From Bordetella avium (GTDB taxonomy: Bacteria; Pseudomonadota; Gammaproteobacteria; Burkholderiales; Burkholderiaceae_B): DNA of 64,000 nt. The DNA lies in the NCBI RefSeq assembly GCF_034424645.1, contig NZ_CP139969.1, positions 2,976,001 through 3,040,000 on the forward strand, in the 5' to 3' direction. The translations under genes and the position numbers were made by a program. The notes under the pieces were generated by a model. That model searched no databases. It was not told the origin of the DNA and saw nothing but the letters and a program-made list of their open reading frames with translations. Within the stretch, counting starts at the first letter, position 1. The number at the start of each line of letters is the position of its first letter. Positions 18,129 to 26,280 of this stretch are shown here, piece after piece.

Positions 18129-18823
18129 GCCCCCGCCGCATCGCCCTGTTCGACCTGGATCACACCCTGCTGCCCTTGGACAGCGATTATCAATGGGCCG
18201 ATTACCTGGCTCGAACGGGCCGGGCTGGTGACCCGGATGAAGCACGCCGCCGCAACGACGAGCTGATGGACCGCTACAACGGCGGCGAACTCACCGCCGA
18301 GCAGGCGGCCGAATTCATGCTGGGCCTGCTGGCCGCGCACAATCCGGTCGATCTGGCCGCCTGGCACGAAACCTTCATGACCGAGGTGATCCGTCCGGCC
18401 ATGTTGCCCGCCGCCATCGAGCTGGTCAGCAAGCACCTGAGCGCGGGCGATCTGTGCATCGTGGTCACGGCCACCAACGGCTTTGTCACCGCGCCCATCA
18501 CGCGCGCCTTCGGCATCCCTCACCTGATCGCCACAGATGCCGAGTATCGCAATGGCCGTTACACTGGACGCATCGAGGGCACGCCCAGCTTCAAGGAAGG
18601 CAAGGTGCTGCGGGTCAAGCAATGGCTGGCAGACCGCCAGTTGTCATTGGCTGATTTTGCCGAATCCTATTTCTACAGTGATTCGTCCAACGACATTCCT
18701 TTGCTGGAAGTCGTGACCCACCCTGTCGCCACCAACCCCAGCGCCAGTCTGCGCCAGACCGCGCAAGAACGCGGATGGCCAGTGCTGGATCTGTTCGACT
18801 ATCTCGTAGACACCAAGTCCTGA
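18125..18823 (+). CDS. HAD-superfamily subfamily IB phosphatase
   Basis: This 232-residue phosphatase is of the HAD-IB type (SerB/CicA-like). The catalytic DxD loop is FDLDHTLLP, with Asp10 and Asp12. Motif II is VVTATNGFVT, and motif III/IV is the FYSDSSNDIPLLE segment near the C-terminus. Related proteins act on phosphoserine, histidinol phosphate or lysophospholipids; the substrate here is not known. It overlaps hda by four bases and pcnB by one base (TGATG), so the four genes hda-HAD-pcnB-folK are one coupled unit. Confidence 0.9.
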   Translation: MSPRRIALFDLDHTLLPLDSDYQWADYLARTGRAGDPDEARRRNDELMDRYNGGELTAEQAAEFMLGLLAAHNPVDLAAWHETFMTEVIRPAMLPAAIELVSKHLSAGDLCIVVTATNGFVTAPITRAFGIPHLIATDAEYRNGRYTGRIEGTPSFKEGKVLRVKQWLADRQLSLADFAESYFYSDSSNDIPLLEVVTHPVATNPSASLRQTAQERGWPVLDLFDYLVDTKS

Positions 18824-20181
18824 TGATCACCGACACCATACGAAAATTCGTCGGACGCCTGTTCGGCCCGGTCAACCGAGGCCCGCAGCGCATCGCGCAA
18901 GAGCGCCACGGCATTGATCGCCGTAACGTCTCGCGCCATGCCATCAAAGTTTGCGAAGTGCTGCGCCAGCATGGTTACGAAGCCTATATCGTGGGCGGCG
19001 CGGTGCGCGATCTGATCGTGGGCCTGGAGCCCAAAGATTTTGACGTCGCCACCAATGCTACGCCTGAGCAGATCCGCCCCTTGTTCCGCCGCGCACGCAT
19101 CATCGGCCGGCGCTTCCAGTTGGTGCATGTCGTCTTCGGCCAAGAGATCATAGAAACCTCCACCTTCCGCGCTCCGGCCTCGGCCGAGCAGGAAACCGAC
19201 GAGCACGGCCGCATTCTGCGTGACAACGTGTTCGGCAGCCACGAAGAAGACGCGGCGCGGCGCGATTTCACCATGAATGCGCTGTACTACGACCCGCACA
19301 CCGAAGAGGTTATCGACTACCACAACGGGGTGCAGGATCTGAAAAAGCGTCAGATCCGCATGATCGGCGATCCGGTCACGCGCTACCGCGAAGACCCGGT
19401 GCGCATGCTGCGCGCCGTGCGTTTTGCGGCCAAGCTCAATGGCACGATCGATCCGGCCACGCGCCAGCCTATCGCCACCATGGCCGAGCTCATCGAAAAC
19501 GTGCCGGCCTCGCGTCTGTTCGACGAAATGCTCAAGCTGCTGACCTGCGGTCATGCGATGGACTGCCTGCGCCAGTTGCGCGCCGATGGCCTGCACCACG
19601 GCCTGCTGCCCCTGCTCGATGTCGTGCTGGAGCAGCCCGGCGGCGAGCACTTTGTCGAACTGGCCCTGGAGCGCACCGACGCCCGCGTGCGCGCCGGTAA
19701 AACGATCAGCCCCAGCTTTCTCTTCGCCGCCTTGCTGTGGCAACAGGTCGAGTCGCGCTGGAAGGAACTGCGCGGCCAAGGCGACCACAACATTCCCTCG
19801 CTGGTGCAGGCGGCCGACTCGGTGCTGGACGAGCAGACAGAAAAACTCGCCATCCAGCGCCGTTTCTCTTCCGACATGCGCGAGATCTGGTTCATGCAGC
19901 CGCGCTTTGAACGCCGTGGCGGCAAGACCATCTATCGCTTGATTGAACAGCCGCGCTTTCGCGCCGCCTGCGATTTTCTACAGTTGCGCGCCGCCGCCGG
20001 CGAGTTCGACAGCGTGCTGGCCCAATGGTGGATGGATCTCGCCAACGCCGATGATGCGACGCGCGCCGAGATGATCGAGGAGGCCTCCCACCAACCGCGT
20101 GAAAACGCCCCCGAAGAAAGCAGCGGCACGGCCCGCCGCCGCCGCCGTCCGCGCCGCCGCCGCGCCAGCCCCGCAGAATGA
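18823..20181 (+). CDS. pcnB: Poly(A) polymerase I PcnB
   Basis: PcnB adds poly(A) tails to RNA 3' ends and promotes decay. The 452-residue chain starts at the ATG overlapping the HAD stop. The nucleotidyltransferase core shows YIVGGAVRDLIVG (55-67) and the catalytic KDFDVATN with Asp72 and Asp74, followed by the IIETSTFRAP and RRDFTMNALYYD segments. The last about 20 residues are an Arg-rich tail (ARRRRRPRRRRASPAE), common in this family and likely RNA-binding. The stop overlaps the folK start by four bases. Confidence 0.95.
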   Translation: MITDTIRKFVGRLFGPVNRGPQRIAQERHGIDRRNVSRHAIKVCEVLRQHGYEAYIVGGAVRDLIVGLEPKDFDVATNATPEQIRPLFRRARIIGRRFQLVHVVFGQEIIETSTFRAPASAEQETDEHGRILRDNVFGSHEEDAARRDFTMNALYYDPHTEEVIDYHNGVQDLKKRQIRMIGDPVTRYREDPVRMLRAVRFAAKLNGTIDPATRQPIATMAELIENVPASRLFDEMLKLLTCGHAMDCLRQLRADGLHHGLLPLLDVVLEQPGGEHFVELALERTDARVRAGKTISPSFLFAALLWQQVESRWKELRGQGDHNIPSLVQAADSVLDEQTEKLAIQRRFSSDMREIWFMQPRFERRGGKTIYRLIEQPRFRAACDFLQLRAAAGEFDSVLAQWWMDLANADDATRAEMIEEASHQPRENAPEESSGTARRRRRPRRRRASPAE

Positions 20182-20651
20182 GCGTGCGCGCCTATATCGG
20201 CCTGGGCGCCAATCTCGGAGACGGCCCTGCCACGCTGCGCGCCGTTCTCGCGGAAATTTCCGCTTTGTCAGGGGTGAGGCGCTGCGAAGCCTCGCCCTTT
20301 TACCGTTCGGCGCCGGTAGAGGCCAGCGGTCCGGATTTCACCAATGCCGCCGCCGCGCTGGACACCACGCTGACGCCGCTGGAACTGCTCGATGCCCTAC
20401 AGGATCTGGAGCGCTGCCACGGCCGCCAGCGCCCTTACAAAAACGCGCCGCGCACCCTGGATCTAGACCTGCTGATCTATGGCGATCTCGTCATGGACAC
20501 GCCCCGCCTTGTGCTGCCGCACCCGCGACTGCATGAACGGGCTTTCGTGCTCTATCCCCTGCGCGACATCGCGCCGACGCTGCGGTTTGCCCAGGGCACT
20601 TACTGCGACCTGCTGCGGGCACTGAACGATCAGGCCATCGAACGCTTATAG
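20178..20651 (+). CDS. folK: 2-amino-4-hydroxy-6-hydroxymethyldihydropteridine pyrophosphokinase
   Basis: FolK (HPPK) transfers pyrophosphate from ATP to the pterin alcohol in folate synthesis. The 157 residues match the family. YIGLGANLGD opens the protein, FYRSAPVEASGPDFTNAAA follows, and the HPPK signature RTLDLDLLIYGD sits at 92-103. It is translationally coupled to pcnB, a common betaproteobacterial arrangement. panB, often next, is absent here; an isochorismatase-like gene follows instead. Confidence 0.96.
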   Translation: MSVRAYIGLGANLGDGPATLRAVLAEISALSGVRRCEASPFYRSAPVEASGPDFTNAAAALDTTLTPLELLDALQDLERCHGRQRPYKNAPRTLDLDLLIYGDLVMDTPRLVLPHPRLHERAFVLYPLRDIAPTLRFAQGTYCDLLRALNDQAIERL

Positions 20652-20725
20652 GGCCACGGATCGGCCTGGCCGTGCTCTACTGTTGAACAGCGCGATCCTG
20701 CGCTCTTTTCCTGGTGAGCCTTCCC

Positions 20726-21322
20726 ATGACCAAGCCCTACGCCATCGCGGCCGTCAACGCCGCTCTGCTGGTAATGGATTATCAGCACGGCATTCTGGAC
20801 AACACGCTTTGCGCAGACCAGGCCCGCGCAGCGCTCTGCGCGACGGCGCAGATGCTCGCAGCCGCCCGCGAGACAGGCACGCAGGTCATCTACGTCACGC
20901 TCTCTTTTCGGCCTGGCTACCCTGAGGTTAGCCCGAATAACCGGGTTTTCTCGGGCATGAAGGCAGAGGGACGCTTCATGCAGGGCGCGGCGGACACCGC
21001 CATCCATCCGGCCGTCGCGCCAAAGGACGGAGAGCCCGTGGTCATCAAGCATCGCTACGGCGCCTTCTCGGAAACGGACCTGAACACCCTGCTGCGGGCC
21101 AAGGGCATTAACACCCTGGTGCTTTGCGGGATCAGCACCTCGGGCGTCGTGCTCTCGACCCTGCGGCAGGCCGCTGACCTGGATTACCGGATCGTCGTGG
21201 CGCGCGAGGGATGCGCCGATAGCGACCCGGAGGTGCATCGCGTCCTGCTCGACAAAATCCTCGTCAAGCACGCCGAGGTGCGCAGCGTGCCAGACATCGC
21301 CGCCGCCCTGCACGCTGCATGA
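20726..21322 (+). CDS. Isochorismatase-family cysteine hydrolase
   Basis: This 198-residue protein is of the isochorismatase/nicotinamidase fold. The Asp-Lys-Cys catalytic set is visible: Asp18 in LVMDYQHG, Lys108 in VIKHRYGAF and Cys134 in LCGISTSGVV. I prefer the ATG at 20726 because ggtgag lies just before it; an in-frame GTG at 20714 is part of that site. Members hydrolyse isochorismate, nicotinamide, ureidoacrylate or similar amides and enol ethers. The substrate here is unknown, and the neighbours give no hint. Confidence 0.85.
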   Translation: MTKPYAIAAVNAALLVMDYQHGILDNTLCADQARAALCATAQMLAAARETGTQVIYVTLSFRPGYPEVSPNNRVFSGMKAEGRFMQGAADTAIHPAVAPKDGEPVVIKHRYGAFSETDLNTLLRAKGINTLVLCGISTSGVVLSTLRQAADLDYRIVVAREGCADSDPEVHRVLLDKILVKHAEVRSVPDIAAALHAA

Positions 21323-21323
21323 T

Positions 21324-21341
21324 AAAAAAGGCCGGCAGGCC
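21324..21341 (-). terminator. Possible short terminator of the PhoX gene
   Basis: On the minus strand a short GGCC-TGCC-GGCC hairpin is followed by six T, 26 bases past the phoX-type stop. The stem is only four pairs, so it is weak. Confidence 0.4.
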
Positions 21342-21366
21342 CTCGCCCCTTTCCCAAACCCTGCGA

Positions 21367-23421
21367 TCAGACGCCGACCTGGCCACCGTCGGCGCGCTGG
21401 ATCACGACCGTCGATGAACGCGGACGCACCCTGCCCGTGGGCGTCTGGGTGGCGTCATCCGTGCCATAGGCCGGCCAGTTCACCGGATGCTGCACGTTCA
21501 GAAAAATGGCTGTGTAGTCGGGCATGAAGGCAAAGCCGGTGATTTCGGCCTCATCCGGGCCGACAAAGAAGCGGCGCAGATCGGCCTGATTGGCGGCATT
21601 GATGGCAGGACCGCTGCCACTGCTATGGGCCAGCGAACCCGGAATCACGGCCAGCATCTGATCGTTAACGGTCCGGGCCACATCATTTTTGCGGCCATTG
21701 TCGATGCCGTTGTCGGTCTGAATCCAGAGGATGCCCCGGTCATCGAAAGCCAGGCCGTCGGGGCTGGCCAACTCATTGAGCGCCGTCAGGCCGGAACGGT
21801 TGGTGTCGGCATCCGCGCCGGCGCTCGAACCAAACAGGAAAATATCCCACTTGAACTGGGTGGAGCCGGGCTCATCGTGCCAACGCACGATATGGCCATT
21901 GACATTATTCAGGCGCGGATTGGCCGGATTGGTGCCCTTGCTGGCGTTGCGCGCGGTGTTGTTGGTCAGGCTCAGATAGATATCGCCATTGCTGGGATGG
22001 GTGGCCGTCCACTCGGGGCGGTCCATCGGGGTGGCGCCGACAAAATCGGCCGCCGCGCGGGTGTTGATGAGGATGTTCTCCAGCGCGCCGAACTCCTGAC
22101 CTAGCGTGCGCACGCCATCCAGACCGACCGTCTCGGGCGTAAGCGGCAGCCACACACCGCTGCCGTCGGCATCAAAGCGGGCGACATACAGGGTGCCCCG
22201 ATCCAGATACTTAGCGCCGACGGTCAGACGGTCGCTGCGCTGGGCATCCTTGGGGTCCCAGACCGCCTCGGAGACGAAGCGGTACAGATACTCGAATTGC
22301 GAATCATCGCCGGTATAGAAAGCAATTGGCTTGCCGGCTTCCAGCTTGCTATAGGTGCAGCCCTCGTGCGCGAAGCGGCCCATGGCGGTGCGCTTGGTGG
22401 CGATGCTGGCCGGATCATAGGGGTCGATTTCAACCAGATAGCCGAAACCATTGACCTCATTACGCCAATCCTGCGTGGCGTCCCCCCCGGTAGGCGTCAC
22501 ATCGAAGCGGGCGAACTCGCCCTGTTGCTCGGACGGATCATTGGCCGCGGTTTCCCATTGATAACGGCCTCGGGCGGTCGCCACGCCGACACGCACCTGG
22601 TGCGGCGGACGCGGGGCCGTATTGACGAAGCAGGCGGCCCAATTCTCTTCGGCCGTGATGTAAGTGCCCCAGGGCGTCGTGCCATTGCCGCAATTATTGT
22701 TGGTGCCGCGCACGGTCGAGCCATTGGGCGAGTACGGCGTCTTGACCCAGTCGGTGCCCGCGACCGGGCCGCTCAGCTTCATGGGCGTTGCCGACGTGAA
22801 ACGGCGGTTAAAGCGCGAATTCGGCACAATAGACCACTTCCCACCCTGGCGGCGGATATGCATCACCGCCACGCCGTGGGCATTGATTTCCTTGCGCACC
22901 TCTTCGACCGGACGCTTGCCTGCAAGCACCGTCGGGCCGTTGGGATGCAGCGCGGCTTGGTCGATGTATTCGTGATTGACGACCAACAAGCCTTCGTTCG
23001 AACTGCCTTCCAAGGCGAAGTAATGCATGCCGTCGTGGTGCATGCCGGTCGAATTGAGCAAGTCATTCGAGGAGTTATTGCCGTCCTTGTCCCAGGGCTG
23101 GGCATTGTCATTGAGCGGCGTGCCCCAGGCGCCCAGAACATGCGCGACGTAACCAGCCGGCACGACACAGGCATGCGTCATGGAAGCCGGCAGCGATTGG
23201 AAACCCAGTTTGAGCGCGGCCTGGGGCTTGGCGGGCGTAGCGGCGTCATCCTCATCGTCGCTCCCCCCGCAGGCGGCCAGGCCGAGGGTGCTCATTCCGG
23301 CCAAGGCGACCAGGCTGCCCCGCATCACGGCGCGGCGCGACAAATTGCGCTCAAGAATGTCGCTGAAAGGCCGGTTGCCGCTCGGATTGCGGACGATCTT
23401 GTCTGTTATGGACTTGCTCAT
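21367..23421 (-). CDS. PhoX-family phosphatase, Tat-exported
   Basis: This 684-residue exported protein is of the PhoX (DUF839) family, calcium/iron-dependent alkaline phosphatases or related esterases. The ATG at 23421 follows aggag by five bases; the frame continues upstream but without a ribosome site. A twin-arginine signal, SRRAVMRGSLVALAG (28-42), is followed by LAAC, which may be a lipobox (Cys51), so the product may be a Tat lipoprotein. Family segments include HDGMHYFALEG, LVVNHEY, FAHEGCTYSKLEAGKP, ASPDGLAFDDRGILWIQTDNG and a late TGFAFMPDYTAIFLNVQHP. Phosphate-starvation control cannot be seen from the sequence. Confidence 0.9.
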   Translation of the reverse strand: MSKSITDKIVRNPSGNRPFSDILERNLSRRAVMRGSLVALAGMSTLGLAACGGSDDEDDAATPAKPQAALKLGFQSLPASMTHACVVPAGYVAHVLGAWGTPLNDNAQPWDKDGNNSSNDLLNSTGMHHDGMHYFALEGSSNEGLLVVNHEYIDQAALHPNGPTVLAGKRPVEEVRKEINAHGVAVMHIRRQGGKWSIVPNSRFNRRFTSATPMKLSGPVAGTDWVKTPYSPNGSTVRGTNNNCGNGTTPWGTYITAEENWAACFVNTAPRPPHQVRVGVATARGRYQWETAANDPSEQQGEFARFDVTPTGGDATQDWRNEVNGFGYLVEIDPYDPASIATKRTAMGRFAHEGCTYSKLEAGKPIAFYTGDDSQFEYLYRFVSEAVWDPKDAQRSDRLTVGAKYLDRGTLYVARFDADGSGVWLPLTPETVGLDGVRTLGQEFGALENILINTRAAADFVGATPMDRPEWTATHPSNGDIYLSLTNNTARNASKGTNPANPRLNNVNGHIVRWHDEPGSTQFKWDIFLFGSSAGADADTNRSGLTALNELASPDGLAFDDRGILWIQTDNGIDNGRKNDVARTVNDQMLAVIPGSLAHSSGSGPAINAANQADLRRFFVGPDEAEITGFAFMPDYTAIFLNVQHPVNWPAYGTDDATQTPTGRVRPRSSTVVIQRADGGQVGV

Positions 23422-23534
23422 TTGGGCTCCTGTCGGGGAGTTAGGCCATTGGAAAAGCAAGATCCTAAGAAGCGAAAGTTAATCGCTCATGACAGCAAGC
23501 CGAAAGCATCCCGAGGGCGATACGACAGGAAATC

Positions 23535-24050
23535 TCAACGCGAATGCCACCAGTGCAGCAGGGGCTGAAAGACATCGGCCACCAAGTAAGGACCGGCCCC
23601 CCATACAGCGGTCCAGGCAAGCGCGCCGACGATGTTGGCGGCCAGAAAGCGATGAAACGGCATGCCTGCCGAACCGGCGATCAGACCATTGAGTTGACGC
23701 AGCACGACCACGAAGCGCGCACCCATCACGACATAGACGCCCCGCTTGCGGAATTGCGCTTCAAGGCTCGCCAGGCGTTCCGGGGTGATTTTCACGAAAT
23801 GTCCGTAACGCAGCAACAAACGGCGGCCTCCGAAACGGCCAATGGCATAGCCTGTGCAATCGCCCAGCACCGCTCCCAGAAAAACGGCGATCAGCATGCC
23901 GGGGAAAGACATCTCGCCATGCAAGGCCAGCAAAGAAGACGCCACCACGGCGGACTCGCCGGGTACGGGCGCGCCCATGGATTCCAGATAGAGGCAGGCG
24001 AACAACAGCCAGGCGCCATAGGTCAGCAATAGATGGTGCAGCGTTTCCAT
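23535..24050 (-). CDS. DedA-family membrane protein (short form)
   Basis: This is a 171-residue member of the DedA/VTT family. Motifs are ESMGAPVPGESAVVASSLLALHG with its acidic residues, GDCTGYAIGRFGG, and the Arg-bearing GARFVVVLRQLNGLIAGSAGMP. It begins nine bases after the stop of the CitE-type lyase gene, so it lies in the same transcript as the hydratase/CoA-transferase/lyase genes, although no metabolic link is obvious. A role in lipid transport or envelope homeostasis is inferred from the family. Confidence 0.9.
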   Translation of the reverse strand: METLHHLLLTYGAWLLFACLYLESMGAPVPGESAVVASSLLALHGEMSFPGMLIAVFLGAVLGDCTGYAIGRFGGRRLLLRYGHFVKITPERLASLEAQFRKRGVYVVMGARFVVVLRQLNGLIAGSAGMPFHRFLAANIVGALAWTAVWGAGPYLVADVFQPLLHWWHSR

Positions 24051-24059
24051 AAGCGGGAT

Positions 24060-24884
24060 TCAGCAGCTCTCGCCTGCCTGCTGCAACAGGCGGCGAGCGC
24101 GGCCGATGACGGGCGCGTCAACCATTTTCCCGTCCAGTTTGAAGGCGGCCTGACCGCCCTCCCGGTGAGCGCGCACGACCTGCCGCGCCCATTCGAGATC
24201 GGCCAGGGGCGGCAGAAAGGCCTCATGCACGACCGGCACCTGGGTGGGATGAATGCACAGCAGGCCGCCAAAACCCATATCGCGAGCGCGAATGGCTGCA
24301 GCGCGCAGGCCCGAGGTGTTCTGAATGCCCGGAAACACGCCATACAGCGGCTGCGCCAGACCCGCCACGCGGCCATGCAGCAGCAATTGCACCCGGGCGT
24401 GGTCTAGCACCCGATCGGCGCCTTCGGTATCGGGCGTCATGGAAAGATCGAGCGAGTAATCCAGCGAGCCGAAAGCCAGCCGCTGCACCCCGGGCGTGGC
24501 GGCGATCTCGGCCAGATTGAGCACACCACGGGCCGTCTCGATGATGGGAATCACCGGGATATTGGTCTGGGCCGCATGCCGGACCTGGGCCAGGCTCTCG
24601 GCCTTGGGCAGCACGATGCCGCTGACGCCTGCCCGCCCGCGCAAGGCGCGCAGATCGGCGTCATGCCAGGGCGTGCTGGCGTCGTTGACGCGCACCCACA
24701 GACGGACATCCGGCTGGCTGTTCAGAAAGCCCAGCAGGGCGGTGCGGGCGCTGTCTTTGGCAAGATGCTCGACGGCATCTTCGAGATCGACGATGACAAC
24801 GTCGGCCCCGGTGGCCAGGGCTTTGGGAATGCGATCGGGCCGGGTGGCCGGTACGAAGAGCGCAGTACGAATGACTGGGGGCAT
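24060..24884 (-). CDS. HpcH/HpaI/CitE-family lyase (citramalyl-CoA lyase-like)
   Basis: This 274-residue TIM-barrel enzyme of the CitE branch cleaves or forms C-C bonds in acyl-CoA thioesters. Visible motifs are LFVPATRPDRIPKAL, the metal-site segment VIVDLEDAV (residues 30-38) and PVIPIIETARGVLN. Its start codon overlaps the stop of a CoA-transferase remnant (TAATG), and an HTD2-type hydratase lies upstream. This trio resembles itaconate degradation operons, where the lyase (Ccl) splits citramalyl-CoA to pyruvate and acetyl-CoA. Malyl-CoA or beta-methylmalyl-CoA are alternative substrates. Confidence 0.85.
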   Translation of the reverse strand: MPPVIRTALFVPATRPDRIPKALATGADVVIVDLEDAVEHLAKDSARTALLGFLNSQPDVRLWVRVNDASTPWHDADLRALRGRAGVSGIVLPKAESLAQVRHAAQTNIPVIPIIETARGVLNLAEIAATPGVQRLAFGSLDYSLDLSMTPDTEGADRVLDHARVQLLLHGRVAGLAQPLYGVFPGIQNTSGLRAAAIRARDMGFGGLLCIHPTQVPVVHEAFLPPLADLEWARQVVRAHREGGQAAFKLDGKMVDAPVIGRARRLLQQAGESC

Positions 24885-25148
24885 TACACGACCTCCTCGG
24901 CATGCAGGCGCGCCACCTCATCGGGCGCGTACTCCAGCGATGCTAACACCGCGTCGGCATGCTCACCCGCGGCCGGCACAGCATCCTTAGGCGGGCTAAA
25001 GGCATTGCTGCGCGTCGGCGGCAGGAAAGACGGGATAGGCCCGACCGGACTGCCCCCCTCACGCCAGTTGCCGGGGGCAAAAAGGCGCAGCGGTGGCCGG
25101 CTCCAGACTGACGACAGCAATGCCGTCCAGAGGCCGGGACGCGCTCAG
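24884..25148 (-). pseudogene. Remnant of a family III (CaiB/BaiF) CoA-transferase with large internal deletion
   Basis: Two pieces of one family III CoA-transferase lie in different frames. The first, from 25148, reads SRPLDGIAVVSLEPATAAPF then CPRQLA, the usual CaiB N-terminus (P-L-D-G-I-x-V-V-S-L-E), and stops at 25059. The second, ending at 24884, reads PVGPIPSFLPPTRSNAF, then a VPAAGEHADAVLASL stretch, which matches the family's C-terminus. Together they give about 90 residues where about 400 are expected, so roughly 0.9 kb appears lost around 25070-25090. No ATG, GTG or TTG starts the first piece; CTG occupies the place. Position between hydratase and lyase supports the original role of activating the acid with CoA. 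Confidence 0.78.
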
Positions 25149-25969
25149 GCTTCGAAGCGCAATTCGGCCTGATGCGCCAGCGTGCCGTCTTGCGCGGCCC
25201 ATAGGCGCGCTTGTCCGGGCGCCTCGATCAGGCCGGACACCTCGAAAGCTTGCGGCGAGATGAGCGGCCGCAGTCCACGATAGGCATAGTGCTTCAGGCG
25301 CGCTGCGGGATGCGCGCGGCAAAAGGCCGCCAGCATGGATGTGGCGATCAAAGGGCCATGCACCACCAGACCGGGATAGCCCTCGACCTCGGTCACATAG
25401 GGATGGTCATAATGGATGCGGTGGCCGTTGAAGGTTACGGCGGAATAGCGAAACAGCAATACCGCATCGGGCGCTATGGTTTCGCGCCACTGTCCCTGAG
25501 CTGCCGGTTCGCTGCCTTGCAGCTTGGGCGGCGTGGGCTGGCGATAGACGATGTCCTGCTCTTCGGAGATGGCCACCCGCCCATCTTGCAGATACTCATG
25601 GCGTACGGTGACAAACAGCAACTGGCCGGTGCGGCCTGTTTTTTCCTGGATATCCATCACGGTAGACACACGCTCGGCCGGCAGGCCGATACGTAAGGCC
25701 GAATGAAAATTCACGCGCCCGCCCGCCCACATGCGGTTGCGGCCATCGGCCGGCGGCAGAAAACCGCCACGCGCCGGATGGCCATCCAGGCCGATGCCGC
25801 AGGGGTCGACGGCCTTGATGAAATAGGCCCACTGCCACAGCGGCGGCAAGGCATCGCCCGCCAGGGGAGCGCCCAGCGTGGCGGCAATACGCTGCGCGTG
25901 CGCCGGGTCCAGCGTGTCAGCAATGTGTTCGGTCTTGCCTAGCCACTGCTCCAGGGCCTGCTCTGACAT
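25145..25969 (-). CDS. HTD2/MaoC-type acyl-CoA hydratase (itaconyl-CoA or mesaconyl-C4-CoA hydratase-like)
   Basis: This 274-residue hydratase is of the FAS1-like/HTD2 double hot-dog type. The N-terminal half holds PLWQWAYFIKAVDPCGIGLDGHPARGGFLPP and a NRMWAGGRVNFH segment. The C-terminal hot-dog has LLFRYSAVTFNGHRIHYDHPY, with the NxHRIHYD active-site stretch, and then GYPGLVVHGPLIATSML. Close families hydrate mesaconyl-C4-CoA or itaconyl-CoA. It heads an operon with a broken CoA-transferase, a CitE-type lyase and a dedA. Without the transferase its substrate would have to be made by another enzyme. Confidence 0.85.
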   Translation of the reverse strand: MSEQALEQWLGKTEHIADTLDPAHAQRIAATLGAPLAGDALPPLWQWAYFIKAVDPCGIGLDGHPARGGFLPPADGRNRMWAGGRVNFHSALRIGLPAERVSTVMDIQEKTGRTGQLLFVTVRHEYLQDGRVAISEEQDIVYRQPTPPKLQGSEPAAQGQWRETIAPDAVLLFRYSAVTFNGHRIHYDHPYVTEVEGYPGLVVHGPLIATSMLAAFCRAHPAARLKHYAYRGLRPLISPQAFEVSGLIEAPGQARLWAAQDGTLAHQAELRFEA

Positions 25970-26044
25970 GACTGCTCTCCTTTATGTGTCGTCCCCCAGA
26001 GGATGCCGGGTCCGGCCTCGTCTGTAAATTCGTTTTTTCTCACC

Positions 26045-26089
26045 GCGGGGCTGGGCTCGATCTGGCATAGCTGACAAGCCCAGCCCCGC
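26045..26089. promoter_or_regulatory. Long inverted repeat in the divergent hydratase/fha-like gap
   Basis: A perfect 13-bp inverted repeat (GCGGGGCTGGGCT and its complement) is separated by 19 bases. It has no T-run on either side. The 311-bp gap (25970-26280) holds no other recognisable feature except a CTTATAAG-like -10 candidate near 26138. A regulator site or a leader hairpin is possible. Confidence 0.4.
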
Positions 26090-26280
26090 CATGAGCGTTG
26101 GGGAACTCGCCCAAAGCGCATCACTGCCTCACCAGTCTTATAAGCGCAGCGGCTCCCGGAAGTCGAAAAACCTCATCCCTACACTGCAAACGATTAACGT
26201 CGGCCCTCTCATCCTGCCCCAAACAGGTTGCTGATATCCCGGCCGCCGATTTGTTTGCTGCCTACCCAAACACCCTCGCC

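Noticed and set aside
26098..26280. 61-residue N-terminal extension of the giant frame
   Set aside because: The ESPR/signal peptide begins at 26281; the upstream part has no signal character and would bury the export signal.
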